Counted from the first letter of the stretch, positions 54,985 to 64,000 are shown. The stretch: 64,000 bases of DNA from Pseudomonas arsenicoxydans (GCF_900103875.1 NZ_LT629705.1:634501-698500), one strand, 5' to 3'. Notes: a model not told the origin generated them from the letters alone. Made by a program: numbers and translations.

Positions 54985-56358
54985 TCAGGGTTTGACAGGT
55001 GGCTTGCGCAGCAAGCTGAACGCCATCGCCGCCAGGAACAAAACGCTCAGCAACAACACCGCCCATAACCCGAATTTCTTCCAGTTGGTGTCAGTCGTCG
55101 CTGCCGCTGTCACCGTGGAGGTGCTGCTCACCACTGCCGCACCTTCGACCGAAGCCTTGCCCAACGCGGCAAACTTCGCGGCGCTGTAATCGGGAACCAG
55201 CGTCGACAACGGCAGGTTCGCGGCCTTCGCCGTCGCATTGCCCAGCGCCAGCGTGTAAGGCCCGGCGCCACGGGCCAGGAACACCACCTGCGTAGAGCGT
55301 ACGGCAAACTTCAACGTCGGCGCTTGTGCGCCAAAGCCACCGCCGCGTTCGTCCACGACCAGCTTCAGTTGCTGCACGGTTTGCCCCGACAGCTGCAATT
55401 CGTTCTGCACCACGTCCTGGCCATTCTGGTTCAGGCGATAGAGTAACCCGCTGCTCAGGGACTGCCACGGCAGGCTGCTCTCGCGCCGCCCGGATAACGT
55501 CACCGGCGCCAGGCTGTTGGGCTGACTCAATTCGACCTGCACGCGCTCGACATTCAGCCCCATCGGCAATAGCCAGGTGTATTCACCGCTCTTCACGCTG
55601 CTGCCGGCCAACGGTTGCGACCAGACCAACGGCAACGGCACGCTGCGGGTGCTGGCGCTTTCCAGTTGTGCCGATGTCAGCGTCGGCGCCGATTGCGATG
55701 AATTCCACAGCAAGCGCAGATACCGCGCCGATTGCCCCGGAAGGCCCACCTCATGTTGCTCGACCCGTTCGTCGGCAAACGTCAGGCGCGCCACCTGCCC
55801 TTCGCCCCACGACTGCCAATGCTGCAAGTCGTCGCTGGCCTCGATGCTGAAACGCTGGAAGCCATCGCGCTCGCTGGTCCAGTCAAGGACCAGCTGCTGC
55901 AACGGCGCCTTTATGCCGCTGGCGTCGAGCAACCAGCCACGCAGCACTTCCTCGCCCGCCTCCAGCTCAGTGGAGGGCTGTACTTCGACCAACGTGCCGT
56001 TCGCGTTCGATTGCACGCGTATGCCCGGCGCGCGCTCCGTGGCATCCGCCGTGTTGTACAGCGGGAACCATTTCACATCGGTCAGTGCGCGGCTCTCGCG
56101 GGTTGACGCTATTTCACGAGCCAAGGCGTAGGCCTGGGCCTCGCCGGCGGCGTTGAACACGCGAACATCGCTGAGATCCGTTTGCCGCGCATTCAGCTGC
56201 ACGGCCAAGGGCAATTCAAGGCGATACCACGGCCCCTCGCCGCTCACCGACAACGGCACTTGCGTGGCGAAGTCCGCCGGTTTTTCCTGGGCGTTGGCCG
56301 ACAGCGCCACACCCAGCGCAACAGCGCCCAACCAGCCCAGGTTCAGCTTCTGACTCAA
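54985..56358 (-). CDS. DUF3999 family membrane-anchored protein
   Basis: This 457-residue protein of unknown function has an N-terminal signal (LGAVALGVALSANAQ), a long beta-rich periplasmic part with a carbohydrate-binding-like character (FSIEASDDLQHWQSWGEG), and one C-terminal helix (LWAVLLLSVLFLAAMAFSLL) followed by a short basic tail. The layout predicts a periplasmic domain fixed to the inner membrane. Its start overlaps the stop of the DUF2339 gene by 4 nt, so the two proteins are produced together and may form a complex. No motif indicating catalysis was seen. Confidence 0.85.
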   Translation of the reverse strand: MSQKLNLGWLGAVALGVALSANAQEKPADFATQVPLSVSGEGPWYRLELPLAVQLNARQTDLSDVRVFNAAGEAQAYALAREIASTRESRALTDVKWFPLYNTADATERAPGIRVQSNANGTLVEVQPSTELEAGEEVLRGWLLDASGIKAPLQQLVLDWTSERDGFQRFSIEASDDLQHWQSWGEGQVARLTFADERVEQHEVGLPGQSARYLRLLWNSSQSAPTLTSAQLESASTRSVPLPLVWSQPLAGSSVKSGEYTWLLPMGLNVERVQVELSQPNSLAPVTLSGRRESSLPWQSLSSGLLYRLNQNGQDVVQNELQLSGQTVQQLKLVVDERGGGFGAQAPTLKFAVRSTQVVFLARGAGPYTLALGNATAKAANLPLSTLVPDYSAAKFAALGKASVEGAAVVSSTSTVTAAATTDTNWKKFGLWAVLLLSVLFLAAMAFSLLRKPPVKP

Positions 56359-59300
56359 GACGACACTCCTTCGGTTTGCGGGGCCGGTTTTTCAGCATCC
56401 GGTATAGCCTCGGCGCGCTTGGGCGGCAGCGGAGCGAAATAGCCCACTACCAACAGCAAGACGCCGACGCCGATAAACGACACGATCCGCGCCAGGCCGC
56501 CGCGGTTGCTCAGTTCGACAAAGAACAGTTTGGCCACGACCACGCCGATCAGCGCGGCGCCGATCAGCCAGACTTCGCGGCGATGACGCAGATGGCCGCC
56601 GATCATCAAGCCCAGCGCCATCAGGGTCCAGACGATCGACAGACCGGCCTGCACCAGCATCGATTCGAGCAAGGCATCCAGCTCAAACGGCACGCCGCCC
56701 CAATGGTGAGCGGTGCGCATCACCAGCGCGGTAAAGAAGGCGAACAGCGAGACACCGGCGATCAGTTGCGCGGCCTTTTCGGCGTAGTCCTTGCGAATCG
56801 CCAGTTGCGCTACGGCGCTACGGGACCAGACATAAACGCCGAACAGCGCAAACAGCAGGCCCAGCTCCAACGGGTTGATCAGCGGCACATAGGGCAGCGG
56901 CTCAGCGGTACCGTCACTGGCGATGTTCGCCAGCCAGAACCAGACAAGCATCAGCAATGCCAGTGGTGCCGCAGCGTAGACACGGTATTCGCGGGCATAC
57001 GTCGACACCGGCCACGGCCAATTGCGCGGCGCAGCCATCAGCACCAGATACAGGCTCGGCAGGATCGCCCAACCCAGCCAGCGCCAGGCGTTGTACTGCT
57101 CGGACAACAGCAGTAAACCGTAACGCAGCTCCAGCGCCAGCACGCCGATCAACAGCCAGGCTCCGAGCACATGGGCGGTGCTCAGTGCGCGCGCCGGCAG
57201 CATTGGCGCCAAACGTCGCAGTGAGACGAAATGCACAGCGAACACGGCCGTCCACACCAGCCAGCCAAAATCGGCGGCCGGGTGATAACGCGAATGCCAC
57301 GCGGCGAGCAATACAAGCGCGGCGGCGGGTATCAGCAAGGTGCAGAGCAGGCCTAGGGACGGCCATTTCAGGCGCAATGCCAACGCCGCCCATAGCGCCA
57401 CGCTCACGGCCGCGACCGCCAGCAACAACGTCGCTTGCAGATTGAACGGCGCAAAACGCAACACTTCGCTGATCCACGCCAGCGCCCACCAACCTGCGCC
57501 CCATACCAGCAACACTTCAGATAATCGCTGCAAGCTCAGCGCATCGAACGCCGAGCCATGATTGCCGAGCTGCAAGCGCCAGGCCCCGATCAACGCGGCC
57601 AGGCCCAACACCAACGGCGTCCAGAAACCGCTGTGCGCCAGCGGCCTCAGACCTTCGCTGGCCAGCGGTCCGAGCAGGTCCGGTCCGGCCAGCAGAAACG
57701 CCGCGCCACCGATGACCTGCAACAACAGGCCGAAGACAAAACTCACCCGCTGCTTGAGGTACAGACTGAGCCAAATGATGAACAAACCACTGGCCGCCCA
57801 CACCGCACTCGCGGTTTGCCAGGGCAGCACGAACAGCACGGCCAGATTGATCAGCACCAGACCGGCCAGCAACACCACCGACAAGCCACGCAACAGTCGA
57901 GCGTCGTTGCGCACCATGTCGTCTCGCGCGGCGAGCAACATGCCGGCGATCAGTGCCAGGCCGATCAGGGACGCGCTGAGCAAACCGCTCCAGCCCGCGC
58001 TGAACACGGCGCCAGACTCACTGCCAGCGCCCTGCAATCGCAGCAGGAACAACGCACCGCCGAGCAACTGTACGGCGAACGCGGTGAACAGGAACGTGCG
58101 CGATTGCAGGCGCAGGCCGACAAACAAGGTCGCCAGGCCCGCCAGTGCCCAACTGATCGCAGTGCCTTGGGTGAAGAAGAACAACGGCGCCAGCAAATAG
58201 AGGAATGTCAGACCGAGGCACGCCAGCACCGGCAGTCCTTTGCGTTCCCAGTCCGACGTCTGCTCGGGCAAGGCTTTGCGCAATTGGTAGAAGCTGAACA
58301 GCAACGCCGCACCGAGCATCAACGCACCCAGGGGAGCGCCGTCGAGCAGGCTGCTTTCGCCCGTGCGCAGCTCACTGAGAAACGCCAGCGCGGAACCGAG
58401 TTGCAGCAGCAAGGCAAACGCCCGGGCCAGCGGTCGTTGCTGACGCAGGCCGAGCCAGAAAATTCCCGCGCCTTCTACAGCCCAAGCGGCGGCTGTCCAG
58501 CGAGCGTCGAGCCCCAGCGGAATCGCCAGGCTGGCGAAGATCACGCCCAGCGCCAGACAGGTTTCCGCGAGCAACAACGCCCGTCCGCCCATCAGCAGAC
58601 GAGCGAGCCCCATGTAGATCATGCCTAACGCCAATGCGCTGAACGCCGCGGCAAATTCCAGATGTTGAACCAGCGCGAATTGCAGACCGAAGCCCACCAG
58701 CGGCGGGCCGAACAACATCGTTGCGTCGACGTAATCGCCTTTAGCTGCCGACCAGCGCAGAAGTGCCTCGCGGCTGTCGTCTTCGGGCGCATCGCTCATT
58801 TCCAGCAGCTTGCGCCGGGTGAACAGCAAACCAATGGCCAGGTACATCAGGAAAAACAGAATCAGGAACGGCTCGGTGCTCCACAGCAGTTCCGGCGTGT
58901 AGGAGCGCAGCCCCCAGGCGAAACCGATGCCGAACGTGCCGACAAAGCCGATCAGGTTAAGCAGCCGCCAGGCCTTGAACCAGGCGATGGCGAGAATGCC
59001 GGCATTGAGCAAGGCGAAATAACTGAACAGCGCAACATGGTTGCCGGCACCGGTCGACGTCAGGATCGGCGCGGCGAAACCGCCCAGGGCGGCGACGCAC
59101 GCCAGCGCCAGGGAATCCTGAGTGATTGCCAGAATCGCAGAGAACACGGTCACCGCCACCAGCAGGCCCAGGGCTGCCGTTGGATCGAGCAGCGGATGCA
59201 AACGCATGGCGGCGAACACCGTCAGGTACAACACGGCAATCCCGGTGCCTTGCAGCATCAATGCGTAATTATTATTGCGATTGCGCAGCCACCAGCCCAG

Positions 59301-59942
59301 CCCGAGCAAGCCCAGCGCAGCCGCTGCCACCCCGGCGTAACGCAGTTCGATCGGCACCACCATGCCTTCAGTGGCATAACGCAGCAGGAAGGCCAGGCCG
59401 AGAAACAACAGCACCACGCCAACCCGCAGCACGGTGTTGCCACCGAACAGCCAGTTACGGGCGCCGCTGATGGCCCGGTCAATAAAATTGGGGCCACGAG
59501 GAATGGCGGGTTGTTGCGGCTCGCGGGCGACCGGCTCCGGTTTCCAGACATCGACTGGCAGCGGGCGACTGGTTTCAGTGGCTGCGGCAGTGATCGGTTG
59601 GAGTTCGGGTGGGAGGTCCCAGATCAGCTCCGGGCTCTCGACAGGGATTTCGTCGAGTGTGAATTCAGGGGTCGGGGCGGGTTCGCTGACCACCGAATCG
59701 CTGGTCTCAGGCGCCTTGACGCCTGACACTTCGAGCAATGCCAAGCGTTGCTGCACCGCATTGAGCGCAACCTGTGCCTGCTCCAGAAGGGCTCGCTGCT
59801 CGGCCGTTTGTGACCCCAAGCGAGTGATACGTATGGCTTGGCCAATACCCAACCCGAGCAGCGCGCCCAACAGCGCATCGCCGAACGACTCGTCGAGTAT
59901 CCAGCCCAGCACCAGCCCAATCAGCATGAAAATCCATTGCAT
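56355..59942 (-). CDS. DUF2339 family multispanning membrane protein
   Basis: This 1195-residue inner-membrane protein of unknown function begins MQWIFMLIGLVLGWILDESF. A cytoplasmic coiled-coil/Pro-Glu-rich stretch of about 130 residues follows (AEQRALLEQAQVALNAVQQR). The rest is hydrophobic, with some thirty predicted helices from about residue 160 to the end (NWLFGGNTVLRVGVVLLFLG marks the DUF2339 start). The ATG at 59942 was chosen because codons further up run into a REP pair. It is the first gene of a pair with the coupled DUF3999 gene. Transport, polysaccharide or envelope roles are conceivable, but nothing in the sequence decides. Confidence 0.85.
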   Translation of the reverse strand: MQWIFMLIGLVLGWILDESFGDALLGALLGLGIGQAIRITRLGSQTAEQRALLEQAQVALNAVQQRLALLEVSGVKAPETSDSVVSEPAPTPEFTLDEIPVESPELIWDLPPELQPITAAATETSRPLPVDVWKPEPVAREPQQPAIPRGPNFIDRAISGARNWLFGGNTVLRVGVVLLFLGLAFLLRYATEGMVVPIELRYAGVAAAALGLLGLGWWLRNRNNNYALMLQGTGIAVLYLTVFAAMRLHPLLDPTAALGLLVAVTVFSAILAITQDSLALACVAALGGFAAPILTSTGAGNHVALFSYFALLNAGILAIAWFKAWRLLNLIGFVGTFGIGFAWGLRSYTPELLWSTEPFLILFFLMYLAIGLLFTRRKLLEMSDAPEDDSREALLRWSAAKGDYVDATMLFGPPLVGFGLQFALVQHLEFAAAFSALALGMIYMGLARLLMGGRALLLAETCLALGVIFASLAIPLGLDARWTAAAWAVEGAGIFWLGLRQQRPLARAFALLLQLGSALAFLSELRTGESSLLDGAPLGALMLGAALLFSFYQLRKALPEQTSDWERKGLPVLACLGLTFLYLLAPLFFFTQGTAISWALAGLATLFVGLRLQSRTFLFTAFAVQLLGGALFLLRLQGAGSESGAVFSAGWSGLLSASLIGLALIAGMLLAARDDMVRNDARLLRGLSVVLLAGLVLINLAVLFVLPWQTASAVWAASGLFIIWLSLYLKQRVSFVFGLLLQVIGGAAFLLAGPDLLGPLASEGLRPLAHSGFWTPLVLGLAALIGAWRLQLGNHGSAFDALSLQRLSEVLLVWGAGWWALAWISEVLRFAPFNLQATLLLAVAAVSVALWAALALRLKWPSLGLLCTLLIPAAALVLLAAWHSRYHPAADFGWLVWTAVFAVHFVSLRRLAPMLPARALSTAHVLGAWLLIGVLALELRYGLLLLSEQYNAWRWLGWAILPSLYLVLMAAPRNWPWPVSTYAREYRVYAAAPLALLMLVWFWLANIASDGTAEPLPYVPLINPLELGLLFALFGVYVWSRSAVAQLAIRKDYAEKAAQLIAGVSLFAFFTALVMRTAHHWGGVPFELDALLESMLVQAGLSIVWTLMALGLMIGGHLRHRREVWLIGAALIGVVVAKLFFVELSNRGGLARIVSFIGVGVLLLVVGYFAPLPPKRAEAIPDAEKPAPQTEGVSS

Positions 59943-59992
59943 GGTCGATATCCCTAAGCGGCCCATTGCCTTGTGGCGCCTACGCTGACGCC

Positions 59993-60075
59993 ATCGCGGG
60001 CAAGCCACGCTCCCACAGGTCATATGTCGATTTTGCGACCCATGAAGTCCTGTGGGAGCGTGGCTTGCCCGCGAT
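59993..60075. repeat. Variant REP inverted pair between glgP and the DUF2339 gene
   Basis: Both arms carry GGGAGCGTGGCTTGCCCGC instead of the usual GCGGGCTTGC, so the two halves share the same change. Compensation across the pair suggests that the paired structure is what is kept. A small GGCCC/GGGCC hairpin at 60121-60142 lies next to the glgP stop. Confidence 0.85.
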
Positions 60076-60163
60076 TGAGCGCGCAGCGCTCACTGAAACT
60101 GGTGCTTAGTATATCGATCAGGCCCAACAACCGTCGGGCCTTGCTCGCAATTATTGCTAAAAG

Positions 60164-62614
60164 TTACTCCAGAGCTTTCCAAATCTCGGTGGCGTACTCG
60201 CGAATGGTCCGGTCGGACGAGAACCAGCCCATCCGGGAAGTGTTCAACACCGCCGAACGCCACCAGGCTTGCGAATCGTGCCAATGGGCTTCCACGCGCA
60301 TCTGCGCTTCCCAGTAGGAATCGAAATCGGCGCAGACCAGGAAGCGGTCGTAGTCGATCAGCGAATCGATCAACCCGGTGTAACGGGCCGGATCATCTGG
60401 TGAGAACACCCCGCCCCGGATCGCTTGCAGCACGTCGTTCAAACGGTGTGATGCGGCAATGTCCGGCGTCGCGTTGAACTCATGGTTCTGCTTGCGCGCT
60501 TCAACCTGCTGGGCGCTGAGGCCAAAGATGAACATGTGTTCGGCGCCGATGAACTCACACATTTCAACGTTGGCGCCATCGAGGGTGCCGATGGTCAGCG
60601 CGCCGTTGAGGCCGAATTTCATGTTGCTGGTGCCCGATGCTTCAAAGCCCGCGGTGGAAATCTGCTCCGACAAATCCGCCGCCGGAATGATGCTCTCCGC
60701 CAGGCTGACGTTGTAGTTGGGCAGGAACACCACTTTGAGCAAACCACGCACCGTCGGGTCGTTATTCACTACACGAGCAATGTCATTGGTCAGTTTGATG
60801 ATCAGCTTGGCCTGGTGATAACTGGCGGCGGCCTTGCCGGCGAAGATCTTCACCCGCGGCACCCAGTCTATTTCCGGCTCGGCGCGAATCGCCTGGTACA
60901 ACGCCACGGTATGCATCAGGTTGAGCAACTGACGTTTGTATTCGTGAATCCGTTTGACCTGCACGTCGAACATCGCCGCCGGGTTGACCGCAATCCCCAG
61001 GCGTTCATGAATCAGGTACGCCAAGGCTTTTTTACTGTGCAGCCGCTGCTCGGCGAAGGCTTTGCGGAACGGAGCTTTCTCGGCGAACGGCTCCAGTTCC
61101 TTCAGGCGTGCTTCAGCGTTGTCCAACAGGTCCGGGCCGAGGGCGTCGACCATCATCGACGTCAGCTCGGGGTTGGCCTGGTAGAGCCAGCGGCGGAAGG
61201 TGATGCCGTTGGTCTTGTTGTTGATCCGCTCCGGATAGAGTTTGTGCAGTTCGGAGAACACGGTTTTGCGCATCAGCTGCGTGTGCAGCGCGGACACGCC
61301 GTTGACGCTGTGGGAACCGAGGAACGCCAGGTTGCCCATGCGCACGCGGCGGCCATTGTCTTCTTCGATCAGCGACACCGCGCGCAGCACGTCGAAGTCG
61401 TGAATGCCTTTGGCGCGCAGCGAGTCGATGTGCTGGGCGTTGATCTGGTAGATGATCTGCATGTGCCGCGGCAGCATCCGCTCCATCAAACCGACCGGCC
61501 AGGTTTCCAGCGCTTCGGGCAGCAACGTGTGGTTGGTGTACGAGAGCGTGTCGACGGTGACTTGCCATGCGGCATCCCACGCGACGTCGTAGACGTCAAC
61601 GAGTTGGCGCATCAGCTCGGCCACAGCAATCGAGGGGTGGGTGTCGTTGAGCTGGATGGCTGCGTGATCGCCCAGTGTCAGCACCGAGGTGTGCATGTTG
61701 CGGTGGCGCCGCAGCAAGTCCTGCAAGGACGCAGCGACGAAGAAGTATTCCTGACGCAGACGCAGTTCCTGGCCGGCTTCAGTGCTGTCGGCCGGATAGA
61801 GGACGCGCGAGATACTTTCCGCCCGGGCCACTTCGGCTACCGCGCCCAAGTGGTCACCGGCGTTGAAGCGTTCCAGGTGCAAATCTTCCATCGCCCGGGC
61901 ACGCCACAGGCGCAGCGTATTGACGCTCGCCCCGCGCCAGCCGACCACCGGCGTGTCGTAAGCAATGGCGCGAACGGTTTCCACCGGTGTCCAGACCTGC
62001 TTGGTCTTGCCAGCTTCGTCGGTGACGGTTTCGACACTGCCGCCAAAACCGATCGGGTAAACCACCTCCGGCCGTTCGAATTCCCATGGGTTACCGAAAT
62101 CCAGCCAGTGTTCGGTTTGTTCCTGCTGCCAGCCATCGACGATGGCCTGACGGAACAATCCGTGTTCATAACGAATGCCATAGCCGTGGCCGGCGATGCC
62201 CAGGGTCGACATGCTTTCCATGAAGCACGCCGCCAGACGACCGAGGCCGCCGTTGCCCAGGGCCGCGTCGGGCTCCAGCAGGCGAATGCGTTCGAGGTCG
62301 ACGCCCAGTTCGGTCAGGGCCTCACGGGCGACGTCCAGCAGGCCGAGGTTGCTCAGGCTGTCGTAGAGCAGCCGGCCGATGAGAAATTCCAGGGAGAGGT
62401 AGTAAACCCGTTTCTGACCTTTGCGGTAGATCTGCCGGGTGTGATCCATCCAGTGCTCGACCATGTGATCGCGCGCTGCCAATGCAATCGCTTCGAACCA
62501 GTCGTGGTCGAACGCGTGATCCGGGTCTTTGCCCACCGCGTAGGTGAGTTTGGTCAAGACGGCGTCGCGGAATGCGGCCACCTCTGCTTCGCGAACAAGT
62601 GGTTCTTGAGTCAT
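60164..62614 (-). CDS. glgP: Glycogen/maltodextrin phosphorylase
   Basis: GlgP releases glucose 1-phosphate from the ends of glycogen or maltodextrins. The 816-residue length is normal. The pyridoxal-phosphate lysine lies in EASGTSNMKFGLNGALTIGT, and the conserved ALGNGGLGRLAACFMES and NDTHPSIAVAELMR motifs are intact. It stands alone on the minus strand here; other glycogen genes are not in the window. The upstream 250 nt hold its promoter and that of the divergent cysteine-cluster gene. Confidence 0.97.
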   Translation of the reverse strand: MTQEPLVREAEVAAFRDAVLTKLTYAVGKDPDHAFDHDWFEAIALAARDHMVEHWMDHTRQIYRKGQKRVYYLSLEFLIGRLLYDSLSNLGLLDVAREALTELGVDLERIRLLEPDAALGNGGLGRLAACFMESMSTLGIAGHGYGIRYEHGLFRQAIVDGWQQEQTEHWLDFGNPWEFERPEVVYPIGFGGSVETVTDEAGKTKQVWTPVETVRAIAYDTPVVGWRGASVNTLRLWRARAMEDLHLERFNAGDHLGAVAEVARAESISRVLYPADSTEAGQELRLRQEYFFVAASLQDLLRRHRNMHTSVLTLGDHAAIQLNDTHPSIAVAELMRQLVDVYDVAWDAAWQVTVDTLSYTNHTLLPEALETWPVGLMERMLPRHMQIIYQINAQHIDSLRAKGIHDFDVLRAVSLIEEDNGRRVRMGNLAFLGSHSVNGVSALHTQLMRKTVFSELHKLYPERINNKTNGITFRRWLYQANPELTSMMVDALGPDLLDNAEARLKELEPFAEKAPFRKAFAEQRLHSKKALAYLIHERLGIAVNPAAMFDVQVKRIHEYKRQLLNLMHTVALYQAIRAEPEIDWVPRVKIFAGKAAASYHQAKLIIKLTNDIARVVNNDPTVRGLLKVVFLPNYNVSLAESIIPAADLSEQISTAGFEASGTSNMKFGLNGALTIGTLDGANVEMCEFIGAEHMFIFGLSAQQVEARKQNHEFNATPDIAASHRLNDVLQAIRGGVFSPDDPARYTGLIDSLIDYDRFLVCADFDSYWEAQMRVEAHWHDSQAWWRSAVLNTSRMGWFSSDRTIREYATEIWKALE

Positions 62615-62806
62615 CGATAGGACCTCGAGCGAGCGTGGAGTTGTTGAGCCTAGACGGTCTGACCGGCCGCGGGGGCTCTGGTTCGGCAGTTTTTCCTGAT
62701 AGTGCGAGATAGGTCGACATTACATTGTCATGTGCCTTAATCAATGCAGGTGCCGTGCCGGATTAACGGTGCTATCGGGCGGTTATTGAAAAAAACTGGC
62801 GAAAGG

Positions 62807-62837
62807 TTGTTCAAAAATCCACCAGTCCCGGTATGAT
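62807..62837 (+). promoter_or_regulatory. Possible sigma-70 promoter of the cysteine-cluster gene
   Basis: TTGTTC and TATGAT are separated by 19 nt (17 nt from the alternative TGTTCA) and end about 34 nt before the ATG. The -10 element is good and the -35 weak. Confidence 0.45.
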
Positions 62838-62870
62838 CGCGCGCCCTGATGCACACGCTGGTAACAACCG

Positions 62871-63314
62871 ATGATGAAGTCCAACCTGATCGCTGCCGCC
62901 GAGATCGATCGCCTCGACACCTGGGCCAAGTATTCTGCGCCAATGTGCGGTTCCTGTGTGTCCAGTTGCTGCACGCTGCCGGTCGAGGTCAAGATCAAGG
63001 ATCTGATCCGTATCGGCATCGTCGACGAGTTCGAGCGCGGCGAACCGGCGAAGAACATCGCCAAGCGCCTGCAGAAGGAAGGGATCGTCGAGCGCTACAA
63101 CCAGAAGTCCGAAATCTTCACGCTCCAGCGCATGAGCAACAACGATTGCCTGTACCTGGATCGTAAGAGCCGTCTGTGCACTATTTATGAAAAGCGTCCG
63201 GACACTTGCCGCAATCATCCGAAGATCGGGCCACGCCCCGGATATTGCGCTTACAAGCCTAAAGAAGTGGCGCGTGAGAGCAGCGAGAGCCGTCGCACCC
63301 TGGAGAAGTTTTGA
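62871..63314 (+). CDS. YkgJ-family cysteine cluster protein
   Basis: This 147-residue cytoplasmic protein has the zinc/iron-chelating CxxCxxxCC cluster of the YkgJ family (MCGSCVSSCC at about residues 25-34). Further cysteines occur at CLYLDRKSRLCTIYEKRPDTC and GYCAYKP. Metal binding, probably zinc or an Fe-S centre, is expected; no reaction is known. Two consecutive Met codons start the frame and either could be used. It is divergent from glgP. A REP pair separates it from typA. Confidence 0.88.
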   Translation: MMKSNLIAAAEIDRLDTWAKYSAPMCGSCVSSCCTLPVEVKIKDLIRIGIVDEFERGEPAKNIAKRLQKEGIVERYNQKSEIFTLQRMSNNDCLYLDRKSRLCTIYEKRPDTCRNHPKIGPRPGYCAYKPKEVARESSESRRTLEKF

Positions 63315-63343
63315 TCCAGAATCTCGCTGCCTGACCGAGCCTC

Positions 63344-63434
63344 ATCGCGGGCAAGTCCGCTCCCACAGGGTTCGGCGCTGAACACAACTTATGTGAACAC
63401 CCCAAATCACTGTGGGAGCGAGCTTGCTCGCGAT
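63344..63434. repeat. REP inverted pair between the cysteine-cluster gene and typA
   Basis: The left unit has GCGGGCAAGTCCGC and the right GCGAGCTTGCTCGC, both departing from the standard palindrome while keeping each unit's own pairing nearly intact. Confidence 0.88.
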
Positions 63435-63471
63435 GAGGCCAGCACAAACACTGCACAAACCCCAGACAAAC

Positions 63472-63511
63472 AAAAACGCCCCCGACCTTGCGGTCGGGGG
63501 CGTTTTTTTTC
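63472..63511. terminator. Terminator downstream of typA
   Basis: AAAACGCCCCCGACC and GGTCGGGGGCGTTTTTTTT form a strong hairpin. The plus-strand side carries the longer T-run, but A-runs on the other flank let it serve the minus-strand typA too. Confidence 0.9.
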
Positions 63512-63527
63512 CAGCTAACTAAATGAC

Positions 63528-64000
63528 TTAGTTACCAGATTTTTTCGCAGCGCGGGTACGCTCGCTTTCGCCTAGGATCTTCTTGCGAAGACGGATGGAC
63601 TTAGGAGTGACTTCGCACAATTCGTCTTCTTGAACGAATTCCAGAGCCTGCTCCAGGGTGAAGCGGATAGGCGGAACCAGAGCGATGGTTTCGTCTTTAC
63701 CCGAAGCACGCATGTTGTCGAGCTTCTTGCCTTTGGTTGGGTTGACGCCCAGGTCGTTGTCGCGGCTGTTGATGCCGACGATTTGACCTTCGTACACGTC
63801 TTCACCGTGACCCAGGAACAGTTTGCCGCGAGCTTGCAGGGTTTCCAGCGAGTAAGTCAGAGCCTTACCGGTAGCAACCGAAACCAGCACGCCGTTCTGA
63901 CGGCCGGACATGTCGCCGGACTTCATCACGTCGTAACGGTCGAAGATCGAGGTCAGGATGCCTGCACCGGAGGTCAGGGTCAGGAACTCGTTACGGAAAC
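63528..64000 (-). CDS. typA: GTP-binding ribosome-associated protein TypA/BipA (3' part, runs off the window)
   Basis: This is the C-terminal 156 residues of the translational GTPase TypA (BipA), an EF-G-like factor acting on ribosome assembly and stress responses. The visible part begins FRNEFLTLTSGAG at the window edge and includes the C-terminal-domain signature GRQNGVLVSVATGKALTYSL, GEDVYEGQIVG and NPTKGKKLDNMRASGKDE, ending RTRAAKKSGN. The GTPase domain and start codon lie beyond base 64000. A strong terminator follows the stop. Confidence 0.96.
   Translation of the reverse strand, partial: FRNEFLTLTSGAGILTSIFDRYDVMKSGDMSGRQNGVLVSVATGKALTYSLETLQARGKLFLGHGEDVYEGQIVGINSRDNDLGVNPTKGKKLDNMRASGKDETIALVPPIRFTLEQALEFVQEDELCEVTPKSIRLRKKILGESERTRAAKKSGN

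Noticed and set aside
1..64000. CRISPR arrays, tRNA or rRNA genes, prophage, integrases, toxin-antitoxin or defence islands
   Set aside because: No direct-repeat/spacer pattern, cloverleaf, phage or transposase protein was found. The repeats present are REP-type palindromes.

Overview
The window is ordinary chromosome of a fluorescent-group Pseudomonas. GC content is high. Gene content and order (rpmE/priA/argS/hslVU, the phaC1-phaZ-phaC2-phaD/phaF-phaI cluster, ubiE-ubiJ-ubiB/hisIE/tatABC, opgGH, a complete hut cluster, fbp, glgP, typA) and many REP-type inverted repeats with a GGGAGCGGGCTTGCCCGC core all point that way. No rRNA, tRNA, CRISPR array, prophage, insertion sequence or integrase was found. 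About 55 protein genes are supported. Most stand in tight operons, many with 1-8 nt start/stop overlaps.

Layout. 0-8.2 kb: housekeeping genes rpmE (-), priA, argS plus a SPOR-domain protein, the heat-shock protease hslVU behind a clear sigma-32-type promoter, and a DUF971 gene. 8.2-15.4 kb: medium-chain-length polyhydroxyalkanoate (PHA) metabolism, with two class II synthases flanking a depolymerase, the regulator PhaD, the convergent phasins PhaI/PhaF and a small PHA-associated protein. 15.5-21.7 kb: ubiquinone biosynthesis (ubiE, ubiJ, ubiB), then hisI-hisE-tatA-tatB-tatC-rsmE. 21.8-31.1 kb: a chemoreceptor behind a sigma-28-type promoter, a polar amino-acid ABC transporter, and osmoregulated periplasmic glucan synthesis (opgG-opgH). 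31.4-34.8 kb: dtd-pip, and a choline-type binding protein translationally coupled to an esterase.

35.0-49.9 kb: histidine utilisation. hutC-hutD and hutU-hutT-hutX-hutW-hutV-hutH1-hutH2-hutI-hutG run on the minus strand and hutF diverges. Together these encode uptake, histidine to urocanate to imidazolonepropionate to formimidoylglutamate, and the HutF/HutG two-step route to glutamate. HutC operator-like palindromes lie at both control points (upstream of hutU and between hutC and hutF), and a -24/-12 element fits the hutU promoter. One of the two histidine ammonia-lyase genes lacks exactly the Ala-Ser-Gly tripeptide that forms the MIO cofactor.

49.9-64 kb: two small lipoproteins, a dCACHE chemoreceptor carrying the complete amino-acid-binding signature, fbp plus a DUF924 gene, a large multispanning DUF2339 protein coupled to a DUF3999 protein, glgP, a cysteine-cluster protein, and the 3' part of typA, which runs off the window.

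I looked for an undescribed system and found no novel multi-gene cassette. The observations most worth following are the MIO-less HutH paralogue, the choline-binding-protein/esterase pair, the DUF2339/DUF3999 pair, the structured phaC1 leader with its -24/-12 element and Crc-type motif, the hutU control region, and the repeat families at operon ends. All functional calls rest on reading the sequence and recalling protein families. No database search was run.
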